Shown here: positions 41,101-47,800 of the stretch, in pieces
Layout: each line of letters begins with the position of its first letter
How positions within the stretch are numbered: position 1 is the stretch's first letter
Origin: Prostheceraeus crozeri
Taxonomy: Eukaryota; Platyhelminthes; Polycladida; Euryleptidae
Assembly (NCBI GenBank): GCA_907163375.1
Contig: CAJQUW010006840.1
Location: 62,001 to 126,000 of the forward strand
DNA: 64,000 nucleotides
Reading direction: 5' to 3'
The notes under the pieces: model-generated
The model's input: only the letters and a program-made list of their open reading frames with translations
Database searches by the model: none
Told to the model about the DNA's origin: nothing
Position numbers and translations under genes: made by a program

Positions 41101-42437
41101 GCTCAAGACTAAAATTTACATGTTAGGGCTGCGCCTGTGGAAAAGATGAAATATCAAGTAACCAGAATGGCGGGGATGATGAGTAAGTTAAACAGTGATA
41201 TTTCTTACCTTAGGATCAGTTTCCTGGATAGCGTACTCCAACATTTTCTTGTTGCGGATGCTCTTGGCACGCAGTTTCAAGAACACACGCTCTTGATGCA
41301 CGTGGTCAAGTTGACGAAGCTCGGCCATCTCCTCGTCACTGAATAACAGCTCAAAATGTTCATGCTTGTTCTGAAACGAGCAGCTTTGGTAAAGCGTGAA
41401 CTTTTTCAATTAGCTTTGTCTTTGATGAGATAGGAGGACCAAACTTGGATGCAATAATATAATATTAGAATAATATTAATTTTTGTATAAATGCATAATA
41501 AATTTTTGTAAGCAGATGTGAATCGTTCGTGGTGAAGCACCACAGAAGCAAATATGATCTTGAGAACGCTTTAGCAGCTGGAAACAGGATGAGATGAAAA
41601 TTTCAAGCTGTCAGAAGGCAGAGCACCTATGACGCAAGCTTCCTTCCGTATATCTGAATATTGGAGCAGCATTATTCACAAAACATCTTCGTGAACATAA
41701 TTTTTTACGAAAGCTTATTGTTTGCATACAGGACTTAGCTTTGCTTATATTTAATGAATGATCTAGATCTAGTGTGCTTCATTTTTGCAACTTAAAAGTT
41801 CATTTCCTCTTTGCAGAAAGGAATCGTTGAATTGATTGATTGGAAACTAAAACCATTGCCAGTTGACGAGTTTCAAAGATGGCCACCTCACAAGAAGAAA
41901 ATTCACTATTTCGGACAATTTATCTCCAATAATGACTGCATTTATCGACTGACTAACAAATACAACTACGTCATGTTCACAGATCTGGATGAACTTTTGA
42001 TACCAACTGCTATGAATCAGACATTATTAAAATTAATAACCGAATTGGATAATGACGCACTCATGGCTTTCTCATTTCGAGTGACTTATGTTCGAAGAGA
42101 CTTTGCTCAGGAAAAGGATGGGCATCAAGTGGAATTTTTGAGGTTCACTCGACATGAAAAACGTGTCCTTGCTGAGCGTGTTGCACCGAAATTGGTTGTT
42201 AAACCTCATTACATTTCGAAGATTGGTGTACATGATGTGATGGATACAGCAAGATCTGGTGTACAATATCGTTTCATTGATCCACATGAAGGTCTTCTCT
42301 TTCATTATAGAGATCCTCCGGCATACTTGAAAATAAATGATACAGGAGTGAGTGCTACTCAAGTATTAATGTTTAAGCAGCGGTTGTTGACCAATATGAA
42401 GCGAGCGGAAGAAAGTATTGGTAAAAATAATTTATGA
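7716..42437 (+). CDS. Glycosyltransferase family 92 protein, 3 coding exons
   Basis: The joined exons (7716-8143, 31757-32051, 41817-42437) encode 447 residues. GT92 enzymes (DUF23 family; characterised member C. elegans GALT-1, a galactosyltransferase acting on core fucose) are type II Golgi membrane proteins. Here a short cytoplasmic tail precedes a hydrophobic segment at residues 14-34, then a stem. The catalytic part begins near LSAYLD, followed by LYC. Next come CICPMYG and WIEMNRILGVEHFVFYDYS (about 209-227), then the metal-binding FTDLDELLIP at 295-304 (D297, D299, E300), GVHDV with H380, and LFHYR at 402-406. Phases agree at both junctions: a split AGA codon at the first and phase 0 at the second. 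Length and motif order fit a full family member. The sugar specificity cannot be read from sequence. Confidence 0.93.
8296..8840 (+). pseudogene. hAT-type BED zinc-finger remnant, copy 1
   Basis: A BED finger is split in two: FSVKQKYRDTAICKVCNS near 8385-8440 and MGGGESHVSNLKRHLINFHR near 8735-8800. These together hold the C-x2-C and H-x4-H ligands typical of BED domains at the N-terminus of hAT transposases. About 300 bp without an open frame separates them, perhaps an old intron. The whole block is homologous, in inverted orientation, to 56405-56950. A GATAGGACTCCGGCT motif near 8300 also occurs at the ends of the 56161-57003 element. Confidence 0.65.
8940..9194 (+). pseudogene. LINE C-terminal fragment
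   Basis: The frame ending at 9194 contains CGHQLQTLHHIIEDCPLF, then DDVTRQWLVTLPLELLFPS and a stop. This Cys-His pattern with a trailing W-L-leucine block matches the C-terminal CCHC-like end of R1/I/Jockey-type LINE ORF2 proteins. A weakly AT-rich 3' tail follows. Upstream RT and endonuclease parts are absent. Confidence 0.65.
9195..11299. other. Intronic non-coding interval, nothing recognised
   Basis: AT-rich intron sequence. The 98-codon frame at 9694-9990 has no recognisable domain, and no RNA gene is seen. Confidence 0.4.
11300..12245 (+). repeat. Interspersed repeat, copy A
   Basis: The block GCAAGCAATTCGCGATCATT ... GATATCGGCTGAGCCTGTCTC ... CTGAGATTGATTACATTAATACAG (11300-11645) and a trailing block around 12188-12243 (CATCAATGTGTCTATAGCC) reappear in the same order and orientation at 18023-18433. 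The stretch between the two blocks is missing in the second copy. Non-coding; family unknown. Confidence 0.8.
12245..13077. other. Intronic interval with a CCCGGCTATTATT motif
   Basis: AT-rich and non-coding. At 12421-12455 the motif CCCGGCTATTATTAGAGA is followed by a second degenerate unit, CCCGGCTTTTATT. A near-identical pair occurs at 16018-16050, beyond the pogo-like fragment. No gene is seen. Confidence 0.45.
13078..13133. repeat. Triple AACGTT motif with hairpin
   Basis: GTAACGTTATTACG (13078-13091) is followed by its exact reverse complement (13099-13112) and by a one-base variant in the same inverse orientation (13120-13133). The first two form a 14-bp stem with a 7-base loop. Further copies lie at 14947-14960, 14969-14982, 15156-15169 and 15336-15349. 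Confidence 0.85.
13134..14946. other. Intronic non-coding interval, nothing recognised
   Basis: AT-rich intron sequence. The frames at 14059-14247 and 14281-14514 have no recognisable domain. Confidence 0.4.
14947..15349 (+). repeat. Four further GTAACGTTATTACG motifs
   Basis: Copies on the + strand lie at 14947-14960, 14969-14982 (one mismatch), 15156-15169 and 15336-15349. They sit just beyond the 3' end of the minus-strand pogo-like reading frame. Clustering at the two sides of a transposon-sized interval (13078-15349) suggests subterminal binding sites. Confidence 0.7.
15440..15960 (-). pseudogene. pogo/Tigger-like transposase C-terminal fragment
   Basis: Across three frames the minus strand reads SGNLKPRNFKDLALWFDEA, then QAIPVNQIQDYMKRC followed by AVTNALDGSEDHLIE (15469-15666), ending SNSDDEVESDW. 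The 'W..A...IP...I...FKKC.ITNALDGSED' pattern is the hallmark tail of pogo/Tigger/Jerky DDE transposases. An internal stop and at least one frameshift show decay. The DDE core is not seen. The 70-codon frame at 15747-15959 overlaps the start of this tail. Confidence 0.7.
15961..16881. other. Intronic interval, second CCCGGCTATTAT motif
   Basis: At 16018-16050 GCCCGGCTATTATAAGAGACCC repeats the arrangement seen at 12421-12455 in the same orientation. The rest is AT-rich and non-coding. Confidence 0.4.
16882..17050 (+). repeat. tRNA-derived SINE, copy 2
   Basis: Starts GTCTCCGTGGCACAATGG with an A box, followed by a degenerate B box (GACGTCGAACCC) and the shared body. It ends around GTAATGACATTAAAGC, which is diverged from the GACGTTAAACCA end of the other copies. 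It is the most divergent of the three. Confidence 0.75.
17362..17780. mobile_element. MITE with 22-bp TIRs and 8-bp target duplication
   Basis: A perfect 22-bp inverted repeat starting GGTACAATGATGATAG lies at 17362-17383 and 17759-17780. It is flanked on both sides by CAAGAAAT (17354-17361, 17781-17788). The 8-bp duplication fits hAT- or P-type mobilisation. The 419-bp interior has only an 87-codon open frame without recognisable features, so it is non-autonomous. Confidence 0.9.
18023..18433 (+). repeat. Interspersed repeat, copy B
   Basis: Direct-orientation partner of 11300-12245. The matching GCAATTCGCGATCATT ... GATATCGGCTGAGCCTGTCTC ... block runs to about 18358. The trailing CATCAATGTGTCTATAGCC block follows at 18379. 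About 530 bp present in copy A between the two blocks is missing here. Confidence 0.8.
18780..19040 (-). pseudogene. LINE reverse transcriptase fragment with YADD
   Basis: The minus strand (frame ending near 18950) reads SQGSILGPTLFSLYADDATF. This joins the RT B motif directly to a YADD catalytic box, so the 20-odd residues normally between them are deleted. Further along, pieces like LPQNVLKPV and FPKGQIFQMF match the post-RT region in broken frame. A dead fragment. Confidence 0.7.
19263..19452 (+). repeat. tRNA-derived SINE, copy 3
   Basis: The best-preserved copy. The A box is in GCCGTGGCACAATGGTTAAG, the B box-like GAGGTCGAGCCCCG follows, and the body ends GAGACGTTAAACCATCC. It aligns along its whole length with the minus-strand copy at 2921-3087. 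Confidence 0.82.
19460..20311. other. Intronic non-coding interval, nothing recognised
   Basis: AT-rich intron sequence without gene, RNA or clear repeat. Confidence 0.4.
20312..20779 (-). pseudogene. I-type LINE C-terminal fragment
   Basis: A 155-codon frame contains RTELARYRTGHSLLLKKYHH, then RIG and CDECGEEEESLDGAQPHQ. This TGH...YHHRIG...C..C..EEE layout is characteristic of the C-terminal zinc-knuckle end of I/R1-type LINE ORF2 proteins. Toward the 3' end is an (AAC)n run at about 20370-20382, like the simple-repeat tails of I-clade elements. The RT is absent. Confidence 0.75.
20780..21489. other. Intronic non-coding interval, nothing recognised
   Basis: AT-rich. The overlapping short frames at 20982-21360 have no recognisable domain. 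Confidence 0.4.
21650..22270 (-). pseudogene. Penelope-like element, GIY-YIG end
   Basis: The minus strand near 22165-22215 reads YKFSWDCGCSYIGRTTGTE, resembling the GIY-YIG endonuclease core of Penelope-like elements. Further down, 21892-21985 reads ILESLYVSRYRPDLCIHKDL, the conserved block near the end of such proteins. A 3' region with LLKRGHEIAIGLSKLAV follows at about 21640-21720. Stops lie between the blocks. The RT domain is missing. Confidence 0.65.
22330..22640 (-). pseudogene. Second Penelope-like GIY-YIG fragment
   Basis: A 102-codon frame reads ISCDLCNKVYISETGRSIGT, then KIKEHFFKKPYSAVRNHV. The C..C..VYI.ETGR...R..EH....SAV..H pattern is the GIY-YIG nuclease domain of Penelope-like retroelements. 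It lies immediately upstream, on the same strand, of another diverged GIY-YIG fragment, so two copies or two families are juxtaposed. Catalytic integrity is uncertain (GETGR is changed to SETGR). Confidence 0.72.
22660..23410 (-). pseudogene. LINE RT with deleted catalytic box
   Basis: 23223-23405 reads KINKGVGQGCILSPVLFN, the RT B motif, then EIVMREALNDW. The second frame (22843-23253) begins LYLNVGKTKVVTT, goes on LGTKITADRRTEGELRRRL, and includes a VRALVFPIVLYGAESW block. A third piece at 22734-22800 reads LRYFSHVNRKRRKMLERC. The order matches a LINE RT and thumb region, but the YxDD segment between the first two pieces is missing. It is inactive. Confidence 0.8.
23411..24291. other. Intronic non-coding interval, nothing recognised
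   Basis: No gene or RNA found. Open frames at 23439-23672 and 23495-23737 overlap on opposite strands and have no domain. Confidence 0.4.
24292..26340 (+). pseudogene. CR1/L2-like LINE RT, interrupted
   Basis: 24400-24600 reads LHHSITTALDQDQALGVAVI, then SCDFSKAFDQLGHDTI (RT motif A). 24660-24720 reads QLPVISGIPQGSVLGVYLFN (motif B), and KFVDDCTL (the FVDD catalytic box) lies near 24750. After about 1.2 kb of unrelated sequence the same protein resumes near 25995 with IKILGTIFTQDQKWEEHFNS and ends near 26260 with QKLQRRAHRTIC. Stops and frameshifts occur throughout. The 24830-25990 gap is either an insertion or non-homologous decay. Confidence 0.78.
26351..27122 (-). pseudogene. LINE 3' end, minus strand
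   Basis: 26458-26775 reads NTVTFGQHSIIYHGPRFWNK, then LPLQVRC, the usual 'F...S..Y.GP.FWN.LP..' end of CR1/L2-type ORF2 proteins. The 3' terminus carries an AATAAA and a short (ATTC)n tail at 26350-26365. Upstream, 26752-27020 is homologous, in inverted orientation, to 32110-32395. It faces the 3' end of the plus-strand LINE. Confidence 0.75.
27130..27690. other. Intronic non-coding interval, nothing recognised
   Basis: AT-rich intron sequence without recognisable features. Confidence 0.4.
27694..28380. mobile_element. Foldback element, about 320-bp arms
   Basis: The sequence from 27694 (AATTCACACACAAAAGGC) to about 28025 is repeated in reverse complement from about 28065 to 28380, with a loop of roughly 35 bases. 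The arms are similar but carry many substitutions and small indels, for instance around the central GTTGAAGT segments. There is no coding potential. It is likely a non-autonomous foldback transposon. Confidence 0.85.
28569..29176. repeat. Possible TIR element (GGCAATGATATCATTTT)
   Basis: GATTGGCAATGATATCATTTT near 28569 has a degenerate inverted partner, AAAATGATATCATTTTATCA then TTGCCGATC, near 29145-29175. The roughly 600-bp interior is non-coding. The match is imperfect and no target duplication was found. Confidence 0.35.
29180..31300. other. Intronic non-coding interval, nothing recognised
   Basis: AT-rich intron. The short frames (29648-29848, 30740-30934) have no recognisable domain. 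Confidence 0.4.
31304..31690. repeat. GGAAGCG-motif element, possibly hAT-like
   Basis: CAGTGTTGCGGAAGCGGT at 31308 has a loosely matching inverse (ACCGCTTCTGCAACC) near 31670. In between, GGAAGCG and CGCTTCC words repeat several times, including a stem around TTCCGCTTCCGAG near 31360. The start resembles a hAT terminus, but no target duplication was identified. Confidence 0.35.
31757..32051 (+). CDS. GT92 exon 2
   Basis: The acceptor TTTTCATTGCAG precedes 31757. One base completes the Arg codon carried over from exon 1, and 98 codons follow, ending ATAAAG|GTGAGA. It encodes YDGLYIDCPM, then FAACICPMYGNRTRP and the family block WIEMNRILGVEHFVFYDYS. The long flanking open frame (31701-32099) includes intron sequence on both sides. 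Confidence 0.93.
32110..32395 (+). pseudogene. LINE fragment homologous to 26752-27020
   Basis: Nearly the same sequence as the inverse of 26752-27020, with shared landmarks GGCACATCGAGGAAC and AAAAAGGAATTCCTAATACC. One frame reads KKSCVVCGLMSVQAKCFDCH, with C-x2-C pairs. The corresponding frame in the partner copy is broken. It lies just inside intron 2. Its place within the LINE is uncertain. Confidence 0.55.
32400..34330. other. Intronic non-coding interval, nothing recognised
   Basis: AT-rich, with only short open frames (32559-32786) and no recognised domain. A run of GTCTGGAAA-like words occurs near 33415-33480. Confidence 0.4.
34336..35493 (-). pseudogene. Tc1-like transposase, frameshifted
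   Basis: The minus strand starts at an ATG near 35493 (MAHDQFTGGMAIGMIRCGRS, the N-terminal HTH), with an early in-frame stop. It continues RNRFVSVPKLVVHWKSAS (second HTH) and VLWTDESRFTLDFNDGRVR (first catalytic Asp). Then come YGGGSVMLWGGIWHGGR and DLVFQDDNAAPH (second Asp). The last part, 34336-34602, has lost frame. The DD part of the triad is readable. The final acidic residue falls in the degraded segment. TIRs were not found. Confidence 0.85.
35500..37119. other. Intronic non-coding interval, nothing recognised
   Basis: AT-rich intron sequence. The frames at 35452-35836 and 36019-36228 have no recognisable domain. Confidence 0.4.
37121..37310 (-). pseudogene. LINE C-terminal fragment
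   Basis: The minus strand reads KKRKVSLFGHNCRMKDHCLV, then FGIANGDRRWCKADL. It resembles the 'LFGH..RM...R..K....G...G.R.RGRP' segment that follows the RT domain in many LINEs. The piece is short and its flanks are unrecognisable. Confidence 0.5.
37410..37660 (+). pseudogene. Lys/Glu-rich coiled-coil tail of a transposon protein
   Basis: The plus frame is rich in K and E (KDRGQMKKQKINLKEKEEKS), then reads LLAAQELLNDGNNKLRLAIE and ends in a stop near 37659. Similar coiled-coil tails follow the LSHGQA domain in a class of transposon proteins, and a LSHGQAERG fragment lies nearby at 40055-40435. The link between the two pieces is an inference. Confidence 0.35.
37665..38388. other. Intronic non-coding interval, nothing recognised
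   Basis: AT-rich, with no recognised feature. Confidence 0.4.
38389..39542. mobile_element. 1154-bp TIR element with CTTGGGG repeats
   Basis: The element starts CAAGGTTGGTCT and ends AGACCCAACCTTG (inverted). Near both ends are clusters of CTTGGGGTACC and CCCAAGAGTG words; at the right end (39430-39542) these occur at least four times in both orientations. The flanks GATACAT (38382-38388) and GATATAT (39543-39549) match at 6 of 7 bases, a likely decayed target duplication. There is no coding content. Confidence 0.7.
40040..40440 (+). pseudogene. Transposon protein fragment with LSHGQA motif
   Basis: Frames in this stretch read IILWILTLSHGQAERG, then VVNQLEESLVAQRFV, with a frameshift near 40190. 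A basic K/E-rich tail follows. LSHGQA...ERGFS..K...N......QR is, from general knowledge, a recurring block in transposon-derived proteins of aquatic animals. The N-terminal part is missing. Confidence 0.4.
41209..41370 (-). CDS. Candidate exon of an unknown minus-strand gene
   Basis: 162 bp (54 codons, phase 0 at both ends) lies between an acceptor-like CTGCTCGTTTCAG and a strong donor, CCTAAG|GTAAGAAAT, on the minus strand. It encodes NKHEHFELLFSDEEMAELRQ, then LDHVHQERVFLKLRAKSIRN and KKMLEYAIQETDPK, a charged, probably helical segment. It is clearly richer in G+C than its AT-rich intron surroundings, as for a conserved exon. No neighbouring exon was found. It could belong to a gene nested in or overlapping GT92, or be a captured exon. 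No family is recognised. Confidence 0.5.
41817..42437 (+). CDS. GT92 exon 3 (catalytic DxD exon)
   Basis: The acceptor CTCTTTGCAG precedes 41817. The exon holds 206 codons plus TGA. It carries YFGQFISNNDCIYRL, VMFTDLDELLIP (DxDE metal-binding motif) and KIGVHDVMD, then GLLFHYRDPP and a basic C-terminus. It is intact and the longest clean host frame in the window. An ATTAAA near 42473 could be a polyadenylation signal. Confidence 0.95.
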   Translation, partial: KGIVELIDWKLKPLPVDEFQRWPPHKKKIHYFGQFISNNDCIYRLTNKYNYVMFTDLDELLIPTAMNQTLLKLITELDNDALMAFSFRVTYVRRDFAQEKDGHQVEFLRFTRHEKRVLAERVAPKLVVKPHYISKIGVHDVMDTARSGVQYRFIDPHEGLLFHYRDPPAYLKINDTGVSATQVLMFKQRLLTNMKRAEESIGKNNL

Positions 42438-42869
42438 ATACTCTTTCCTGGAAGATGGGGGATGTTTAGAAAATTAAACTTCTACTTGTACTCCAAAGTA
42501 AAATATTACAGGATGCTGATGAAATTTCGCCTCGTGGTAATGGTGCTGCATTACATCATTTTGTAACGATTCTCTTTATAATTGCAAGAAATAATTATGA
42601 TGTATAAATCAGTAGTATGTCTGAAATTGATTAGATATAAGAGAGACAGTAAACTCTGACATGCTGGCGTCACAAATTTTATTTGAGAAGCAGCGGCCTT
42701 GACTTCTTGACATAATTGGCATCTGAACATGCACGGAGACCTGTGTAACTATTGGATTCACAAGAATGCCCTTTGGTTCACTTTTCTTCAGCTAGAATGT
42801 AACACTGCCTGATTTTTCCTTTCTTTGTTGTTTTTTGTTCTGAAATGATGGTCGATGGTTATGACCACA
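42438..42869. other. GT92 3' flank
   Basis: Probably 3' UTR and flank. ATTAAA lies at about 42473, and no other feature is seen before the large transposon starts at 42870. Confidence 0.4.
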
Positions 42870-43465
42870 CGGCCGTGAAAAGGCAAAACTATGTAGTTTG
42901 AAAAACATCAATTTTCGCTAGAAGCTAAAATGTGAATTTCACTATTCTTGGTTTTTTATTCGATGTTATCTTACAAAATTATGAAAAGTTGCATTAAATG
43001 GATTCTTGTTTGAATTGCGAATACAGCCAGTGGATCAAAAATTCAAAATTTACCTTTTCAAATGTCTTAAATCGTCGTAAATGTTTTTGCCTTGTCAATT
43101 TGAGAAAGACATAGCAATTTTTGAAAAGGCAAAACCCTATAGTTTAGGATGTTGAAAAGGCAAAACCATGTAGTTTAGAATTATTGTATATCTATGTACG
43201 TATTTGTATTGAATATCTATTCGTAAATGATTTTACCTTGTCAAATTGAGAGGGATATGACTGATTTTAAAAGGCAAACCCGTGTAGTTTAGAATGTTGA
43301 AAAGGCAAAGCCATGTAGTTTAGAATTATTGCAAATCATGAACGTATTGGTATTGAATTTATATTCGTACATGTATGATTTTACCTTGACAAATTGTGGC
43401 TACTTTGAAAAAGTAAAAACTATGTAGTTTGGGATGTTGAAGAGGCAAAACCGCGTAGCTGAGAT
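42870..43465. repeat. Left subterminal repeats of the 8.7-kb element
   Basis: Direct copies of (A)AAAGGCAAAACCATGTAGTTT occur near 42877, 43117, 43153, 43268, 43302, 43408 and 43440. They are separated by GATGTTG and by spacers with the same TTACCTTGTCAAATTGAG phrase, so the motif pairs sit in loosely repeated blocks of about 130 bp. Confidence 0.8.
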
Positions 43466-43469
43466 TTAT

Positions 43470-44850
43470 TAAAGTGGGCGATTTATACTAATCCTAAACT
43501 AACAGTGTATGAAAAAGGTGGGTGAAAACATCAATATTATAAGCTAATTCAGTTTTATCGCTCAGCATATTTACATAAAACTGTTCAGTTAAATAGGCCT
43601 ATTAAGCGTTCAACGTATAAGATTATATGAGGTGCTAGGTATAGGAAAGATTACCATAGCAAGTAATTCACCTGCCCGATGACATTCGATAGTTATCTAT
43701 GATTGAACCCAGGACTCTCCATGATATGAAGAAATCCAGCTGTTCAACTAGCACGACTATACCACCGTACAAAAGGAAGGTATTATTTATAGAACGGAGG
43801 CTTTGTGATTCACATAGTAGGCCTATAAGATTATGAAGCATTGGAGATACATTGTTATACGCATCGACCTACGCTTCAGGTATCCATCTAGGTGTAGCTA
43901 TGGCCTGTTAGCCTAGGCTACATAGGCCCAGCTGCGTATAGACCTACATAATCGCATCATAGATATCGGTCGGCTTACATCTAAATGTCATCTATAAATA
44001 TTAGGGCCTAATAATGACACAAAAATTGTTCTGCACTTCGATTTCGAAGATTCCAAGAATTGCAGAACATCCTAAGATCTTGCGAAACTAGTAGAAGCAA
44101 AACGAGATCGACAAATGAAATGAAAAGAAAACAACTAATATAGCTAGCTATAGGCTACATCTTATGTCTTCCTAATTGCTAAAGTTCAGCGGCATAATGC
44201 ACACTGCAAAAAATAGAATTCATGTAATTGCAAGTCTGACCCAGTACATAAGCCCCAGGGGTAAATAGCCTACACAGGCCCACGTCAGGCGCGTTAATTT
44301 TGGTATGTCCTACATTAGGTCCTATTAATGATTAATAATAATTAACAACATAAATGATAATTTGAGTAGTATATAGGATTTGTTCATTTATGGTTGATTT
44401 TTCTGATTTATGATCATCAATGTAAATTAGATTTTTGTATGAGGGAAGAATTGCGACCCGTAAAATTTAATTTTTGAGTATCCTATATCTACCACTGCCT
44501 CACAACAAAGTCATCGTAAATGACTTTTTTTCAACGAAAAACGAACGTAATTGCTAAATTAATTCTGCTCAAATGAGTGTTCGTAATAATGATGTTTCAG
44601 TATTATGGACAGATGAGTTGAGATGAATGACATAAATGTAGGACCTACCATTAACTCCGAGTAGACCTAATTAAGTGGATCATTTTAAAGCATTCCGACA
44701 TACGAAGTCAAAATTACAAACAGATAATGCATGATCACAAATTAGCAAAATTGTAATGTCCATCTCTGATTGCACTTGTCATTTGATTCTATGTTGAAGT
44801 CTTATACGTTCGGGCTTTAATCCTAGGACTTACAATGTAGGTACCAGTAA
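43470..44850. other. Non-coding interior of the 8.7-kb element
   Basis: AT-rich with many TAGGCCTA-type words. No gene. Confidence 0.4.
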
Positions 44851-44852
44851 AC

Positions 44853-47800
44853 CTAGATTTCCCAAGGTGAAATTTGTCGGCATTTGGAGATTTTGATAGA
44901 AAGACGAGATAGGGCTGAAGATTTTATGTTGAACATATCAGCATCCATCATAATTGTTCGCATCCTAGAATGTGAGCTCAAGATTAGATTATTAATATCA
45001 TTGAAGTCATAAAGATGTTCTGCGGAGCTCATCTTCTTGGAAATGTTACCATGCACTTTGTCGGCTGACATGAATGTGTGTCCGACTTCCAGATACTTTA
45101 AGGATATTTCTTCTGCAGCAATTCTGTGATCGTTGACGAGTCGGACCAATGCCTCAATCAAAAAATTATTTTAGTTCTGAGCATTGCAGTTATCTGCGTA
45201 GAAGATGATTTGCTTTGCATCTCGGCAACATTGTAAGACAAACAGTAAATAGGCAGAAGCGATGTTGGACGCTTTTCTACCCGACTCGCCCTCATGCCGC
45301 AAAGCACATGTGGTGTTTCCAGTAGCGAATGTCGATGCGAACGTCTCATTAAAAACATTCAATTTTCTTCTGAAGAAGGAATCTTTGATTGGCAGTTGAG
45401 GTACTTGTATAACCTTCTGCATGTCAACTGAGACGCAAACTATTGCTCCATTTGACTTCTTGGCGACTTCTGAATCGTTCTCCATTTGTTGACGAGATCG
45501 CTGACTGTTTTCTTTGTGTTCAATAAAATCACAGTTTTCTGAATCACAGTCATGGACATTAATCTTGTGATTTTCACATATTGTACAGAGATCTGCAGCC
45601 GGAGAACTGAACGATATGTTCATTTTTCGAAAGACATTATCAAAGTGAACCCTCGAGCAGATAGCCTCATTCTTCTCCTTTTGTCGATCACAAAACTGTC
45701 TGAACATGATGCTTTTTGAAAGATGTGAAGGGAGATATTTTCTGCTTGGTGCATGGTTCAACTTGTAGTGCGAAACGGTAGGGTTGAAAGAATTTATAAA
45801 ATCGGTTATTTGGTTATTGTATGCATCGGAGTATTTGTTGGTTGGCTCATGCTTGCCCCGTTTGCTTGGTGGAGCTCCAACATTTTCATCATAAACGAGA
45901 TGATCAATGACGTTGTAAATTGTTGTTATGGCTGAATCATTTGACATGCCTAGTGTCCCCAAGAACATCCTCTTGCACACATGCTTTCCAGATAAATAGT
46001 AGGAGAATCGCCTTGTGATATTCCTCAGTGGAGCTTGAATCCGCGGTTTCAAATCTCTATTTTCACATTTTACGTTTGCTACGATGAAATTCCTCTTATC
46101 CCGATAGTCCATTTTCCAGAACCGATGGCAGATACTACGACGAGTTGCCGGTTCGATCAATGTGCACATAAAATTCTTTGTTCTAGGCATTGTATCGTTG
46201 TGGCTGCAGACTTCGTCTTTGAACGGATTGGCGATACGCAATTCATCACTTGAATGACTTCTTTTTCGCCGAGCTTTAACACCTTTACAAGATGATGACT
46301 GTTGATCCGCAATTTCATTTTCATTTAGATATTCCAAAAAGCTATTTGTCAATAAGCATTCATTATCAAATGAAGCATTAGCATCAAACATGGGAGGAGA
46401 CACATCAGACTGCGGAGGCGGCACGCCATCAGGCTGCGGAGGTGACAAGGCAACAGGCTGCGAGGCGGCACGCCATCAGGCTGCGGAGTCGGAACGGCCT
46501 TTGACTGCGGTGGTAACAAGGCAACAGGTTGCGGAGGCGACAAGGCAACAGGCTGCGGAGGCGACAAGGCAACAGGCTGCGGAGGCGGCACGGCATCAGA
46601 CTGCGGTGGTGACAAGGCAACAGGCTGCGGAGGCGGCAAGGCATCAGACTGCGGAGTCGGAACGGCAACAGGCTGCGGTGGTGACAAGGCAACAGGCTGC
46701 GGAGGCGACACAGCATCTTACAGGGGAAACGACAAGGCAACATGCTGCGGAGGCGACAAGGCAACAGGCTGCGGAGGCGACAAGGCAACAGGCTGCGGAG
46801 GCGACACAGCATCTTACAGGGGAAACGACAAGGCAACATGCTGCGGAGGCGACAAGGCAACAGGCTGCGGAGGCGACAAGGCAACAGGCTGCGGAGGCGG
46901 CAAGGCATCAGACTGCGGAGTCGGAACGGCAACAGGCTGCGGTGGTGACAAGGCAACAGGCTGCGGAGGCGACACAGCATCTTACAGGGGAAACGACAAG
47001 GCAACATGCTGCGGAGGCGGCAAGGCAACAGGCTGCGGAGGTGACAAGGCAACATGCTGCGGAGGTGACAAGGCAACATGCTGCGGAGGCGGCAAGGCAA
47101 CAGGCTGCGGAGGTGACAAGGCAACATGCTGCGGAGGTGACAAGGCAACATGCTGCGGAGGTGACAAGGCAACATGCTGCGGAGGTGACAAGGCAACATG
47201 CTGCGGAGGTGACAAGGCAACATGCTGCGGAGGTGACAAGGCAACATGCTGCGGAGTCGGAACGGCAACAGGCTGCGGAGGCGGCAAGGCATCAGACTGC
47301 GGAGTCGGAACGGCAACAGGCTGCGGTGGTGACAAGGCAACATGCTGCGGAGGCGGCAAGGCATCAGACTGCGGAGTCGGAACGGCAACATGCTGCGGAG
47401 GCGGCAAGGCAACAGGCTGCGGAGGCGGCAAGGCATCAGACTGCGGAGTCGGAACGGCAACAGGCTGCGGTGGTGACAAGGCAACATGCTGCGGAGGCGG
47501 CAAGGCATCAGACTGCGGAGTCGGAACGGCAACATGCTGCGGAGGCGGCAAGGCAACAGGCTGCGGAGGCGGCAAGGCATCAGACTGCGGAGTCGGAACG
47601 GCAACAGGCTGCGGTGGTGACAAGGCAACATGCTGCGGAGGCGGCAAGGCATCAGACTGCGGAAGCGACAAGGCAACAGGCTGCGGAGGTGACAAGGCAA
47701 CAGACTGCGGAGTCGGAACGGCATCAGGTTGCGGAGGCGACACAGCATCTTACAGGGGAAACGACAAGGCAACATGCTGCGGAGGCGGCAAGGCAACAGG

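Larger units (their letters stand above)
32052..41816 (+). other. GT92 intron 2, about 9.8 kb
   Basis: GTGAGA at the 5' end and CATTTCCTCTTTGCAG at the 3' end. It contains LINE, Tc1 and other transposon remnants and a candidate minus-strand exon, listed separately. Confidence 0.85.
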
